Positions 4,788-5,144 of a DNA stretch of 5,144 bases are shown here, piece after piece. Both the position numbers and the translations under genes were made by a program. The notes under the pieces are model-generated. The model was given only the letters and a program-made list of their open reading frames with translations, was not told where the DNA came from and made no database searches. The DNA is taken from the NCBI GenBank assembly GCA_003023165.1, contig PXSD01000085.1:1-5144 (forward strand), in the 5' to 3' direction. This DNA comes from Halobacteriales archaeon QS_9_67_15. GTDB taxonomy: Archaea; Halobacteriota; Halobacteria; Halobacteriales; Haloarculaceae. The first letter of the stretch is position 1. Each line of letters starts with the position of its first letter.

Positions 4788-4851
4788 CTTTTTGCGGGGG
4801 CGGGTTTCCTCGTTCACTACGTTCACTCCGGGAACCCGCCCCCGCAAAAAG
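4788..4851. repeat. 64-base inverted repeat with internal GTTCACT direct repeat
   Basis: Arms 4788-4806 and 4833-4851 pair perfectly over 19 bases (C, T5, then a GC-rich block, then GGGTT). They extend by a T-G pair and two more pairs to 4809/4830. The 20-base loop holds GTTCACT twice (4812-4818, 4821-4827) at a 9-base period. T5 opens the stem and A5 closes it on either strand, so it is not a classic terminator. Motifs like GTTCACTxCGTTCAC are, from memory, common in haloarchaeal intergenic DNA; that is recollection, not a search. Confidence 0.8.
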
Positions 4852-4863
4852 CTCGGCCAAAAA
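4846..4863 (-). terminator. Paired T5 tracts after the upstream methyltransferase gene
   Basis: The minus strand carries TTTTT at 4863-4859, in the loop of CGGCC/GGCCG (4854-4858, 4864-4868), and TTTTT again at 4850-4846. Both lie about 145-160 bases past the stop at 5007. Archaeal polymerase can stop at such U-runs. The second tract belongs to the long inverted repeat. Confidence 0.4.
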
Positions 4864-4910
4864 GGCCGCACCTCGCTTCGCTCACGGCTCCTTTCAGTCG
4901 CCGTTCGCAT

Positions 4911-4937
4911 CGAGACTCTCACTCCGTTCGAGTCTCG
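4911..4937. repeat. Small hairpin with 8-base arms
   Basis: CGAGACTC (4911-4918) and GAGTCTCG (4930-4937) flank an 11-base loop. It is one of several inverted, low-complexity CTCGCTTCGCTCAC-like pieces between 4869 and 4986. No gene is evident in this 263-base spacer (4744-5006). Confidence 0.5.
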
Positions 4938-5006
4938 CGCCGCTCGGTGCGGAAGAACCGCCTCGCTCGCGCTGCTCGCTCGGCGGACAGACGGCCTATC
5001 GAACGT

Positions 5007-5144
5007 CTACTGCAACTCGACGAATCGGACGCCGCCGTGCTTCTCGCGGTCGAGCGACCCGTCGGCGCGGTGACGCGCTCTGACGAGCGTCTGCCGATGG
5101 CGACCGATCGGTGCCAGCAGGTACCCGCCGGGTCGCACCTGTTC
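5007..5144 (-). CDS. pcm: Protein-L-isoaspartate O-methyltransferase, C-terminal part
   Basis: The last 45 codons and the TAG stop (5007-5009) of a gene that begins beyond the right edge. The translated end reads EQVRPGGYLLAPIG, then RQTLVRARHRADGSLDREK, then GGVRFVELQ. This is the usual ending of PCMT-family enzymes: (L)xPGGxLxxPxG, a strand with Q-x-L, DG, and the closing GVRFVxL. It ends where the family normally ends, unlike the neighbour at 3997-4743, which carries a long extra tail. It probably encodes the orthodox repair enzyme that methylates isoaspartyl residues, but the catalytic part is out of view. The 263-base spacer to the next gene contains U-runs and an inverted repeat, so the two are probably separate transcripts. 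Confidence 0.75.
   Translation of the reverse strand, partial: EQVRPGGYLLAPIGRHRQTLVRARHRADGSLDREKHGGVRFVELQ

Noticed and set aside
4812..4827. CRISPR-like repeat
   Set aside because: Only two 7-base copies at a 9-base period inside a hairpin loop, with no spacers or array.
4744..4860. N-terminal extension of the divergent methyltransferase
   Set aside because: It is encoded by the long inverted repeat and has no family similarity. A TATA-like box sits before ATG 4743.
3490..5073. 527-codon plus-strand open frame
   Set aside because: It runs antisense through the methyltransferase gene and overlaps the 3530 gene. It is Arg/His-rich with no motifs, a by-product of high G+C.

Overview
The window looks like chromosomal DNA of a haloarchaeon (class Halobacteria). 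The signs are high G+C, acidic proteins, leaderless-type promoters with TATA-like boxes about 27 bases before start codons, a twin-arginine lipoprotein with a long Thr/Pro/Glu linker, a tiny two-CxxCG zinc-finger protein, and two adjacent fluoride-channel genes. I would not name a genus.

Layout from left to right: (1) 7-357, minus: a winged-helix DNA-binding protein. (2) 358-934: a 577-base gap with no convincing gene. It is crowded with TCCCCC motifs and holds a run of strong inverted repeats (about 542-742), several with loops made almost only of C. A C14-TA-C8 tract follows. I read this as a candidate structured small RNA on the plus strand. (3) 935-1111, minus: a 58-residue zinc-finger protein. 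Its promoter region, with a 23-base palindrome, is shared with (4) 1282-2595, plus: an exported PQQ-like beta-propeller lipoprotein. (5) 2637-3373, minus: two overlapping crcB/fluC genes for a probable two-subunit fluoride channel. (6) 3530-3979, plus: a one-helix membrane-anchored protein with a beta-rich outer domain. It diverges from crcB across a symmetric palindrome that carries a TATA-like box for each direction. (7) 3997-4743, minus: a divergent protein-L-isoaspartate methyltransferase paralogue. (8) 4744-5006: a non-coding spacer with a 64-base inverted repeat and other hairpins. (9) 5007-5144, minus: the C-terminal end of a second methyltransferase of the same family.

Functional links are few. 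The two crcB genes almost certainly work together in fluoride export. The two methyltransferase genes are tandem paralogues, one of which has lost the usual substrate-loop motif. The propeller lipoprotein and the membrane-anchored beta protein both face the cell exterior. The most unusual element is the C-loop hairpin array at about 542-742. It resembles in architecture, though not demonstrably in ancestry, the C-rich-loop 6C RNAs of actinobacteria.
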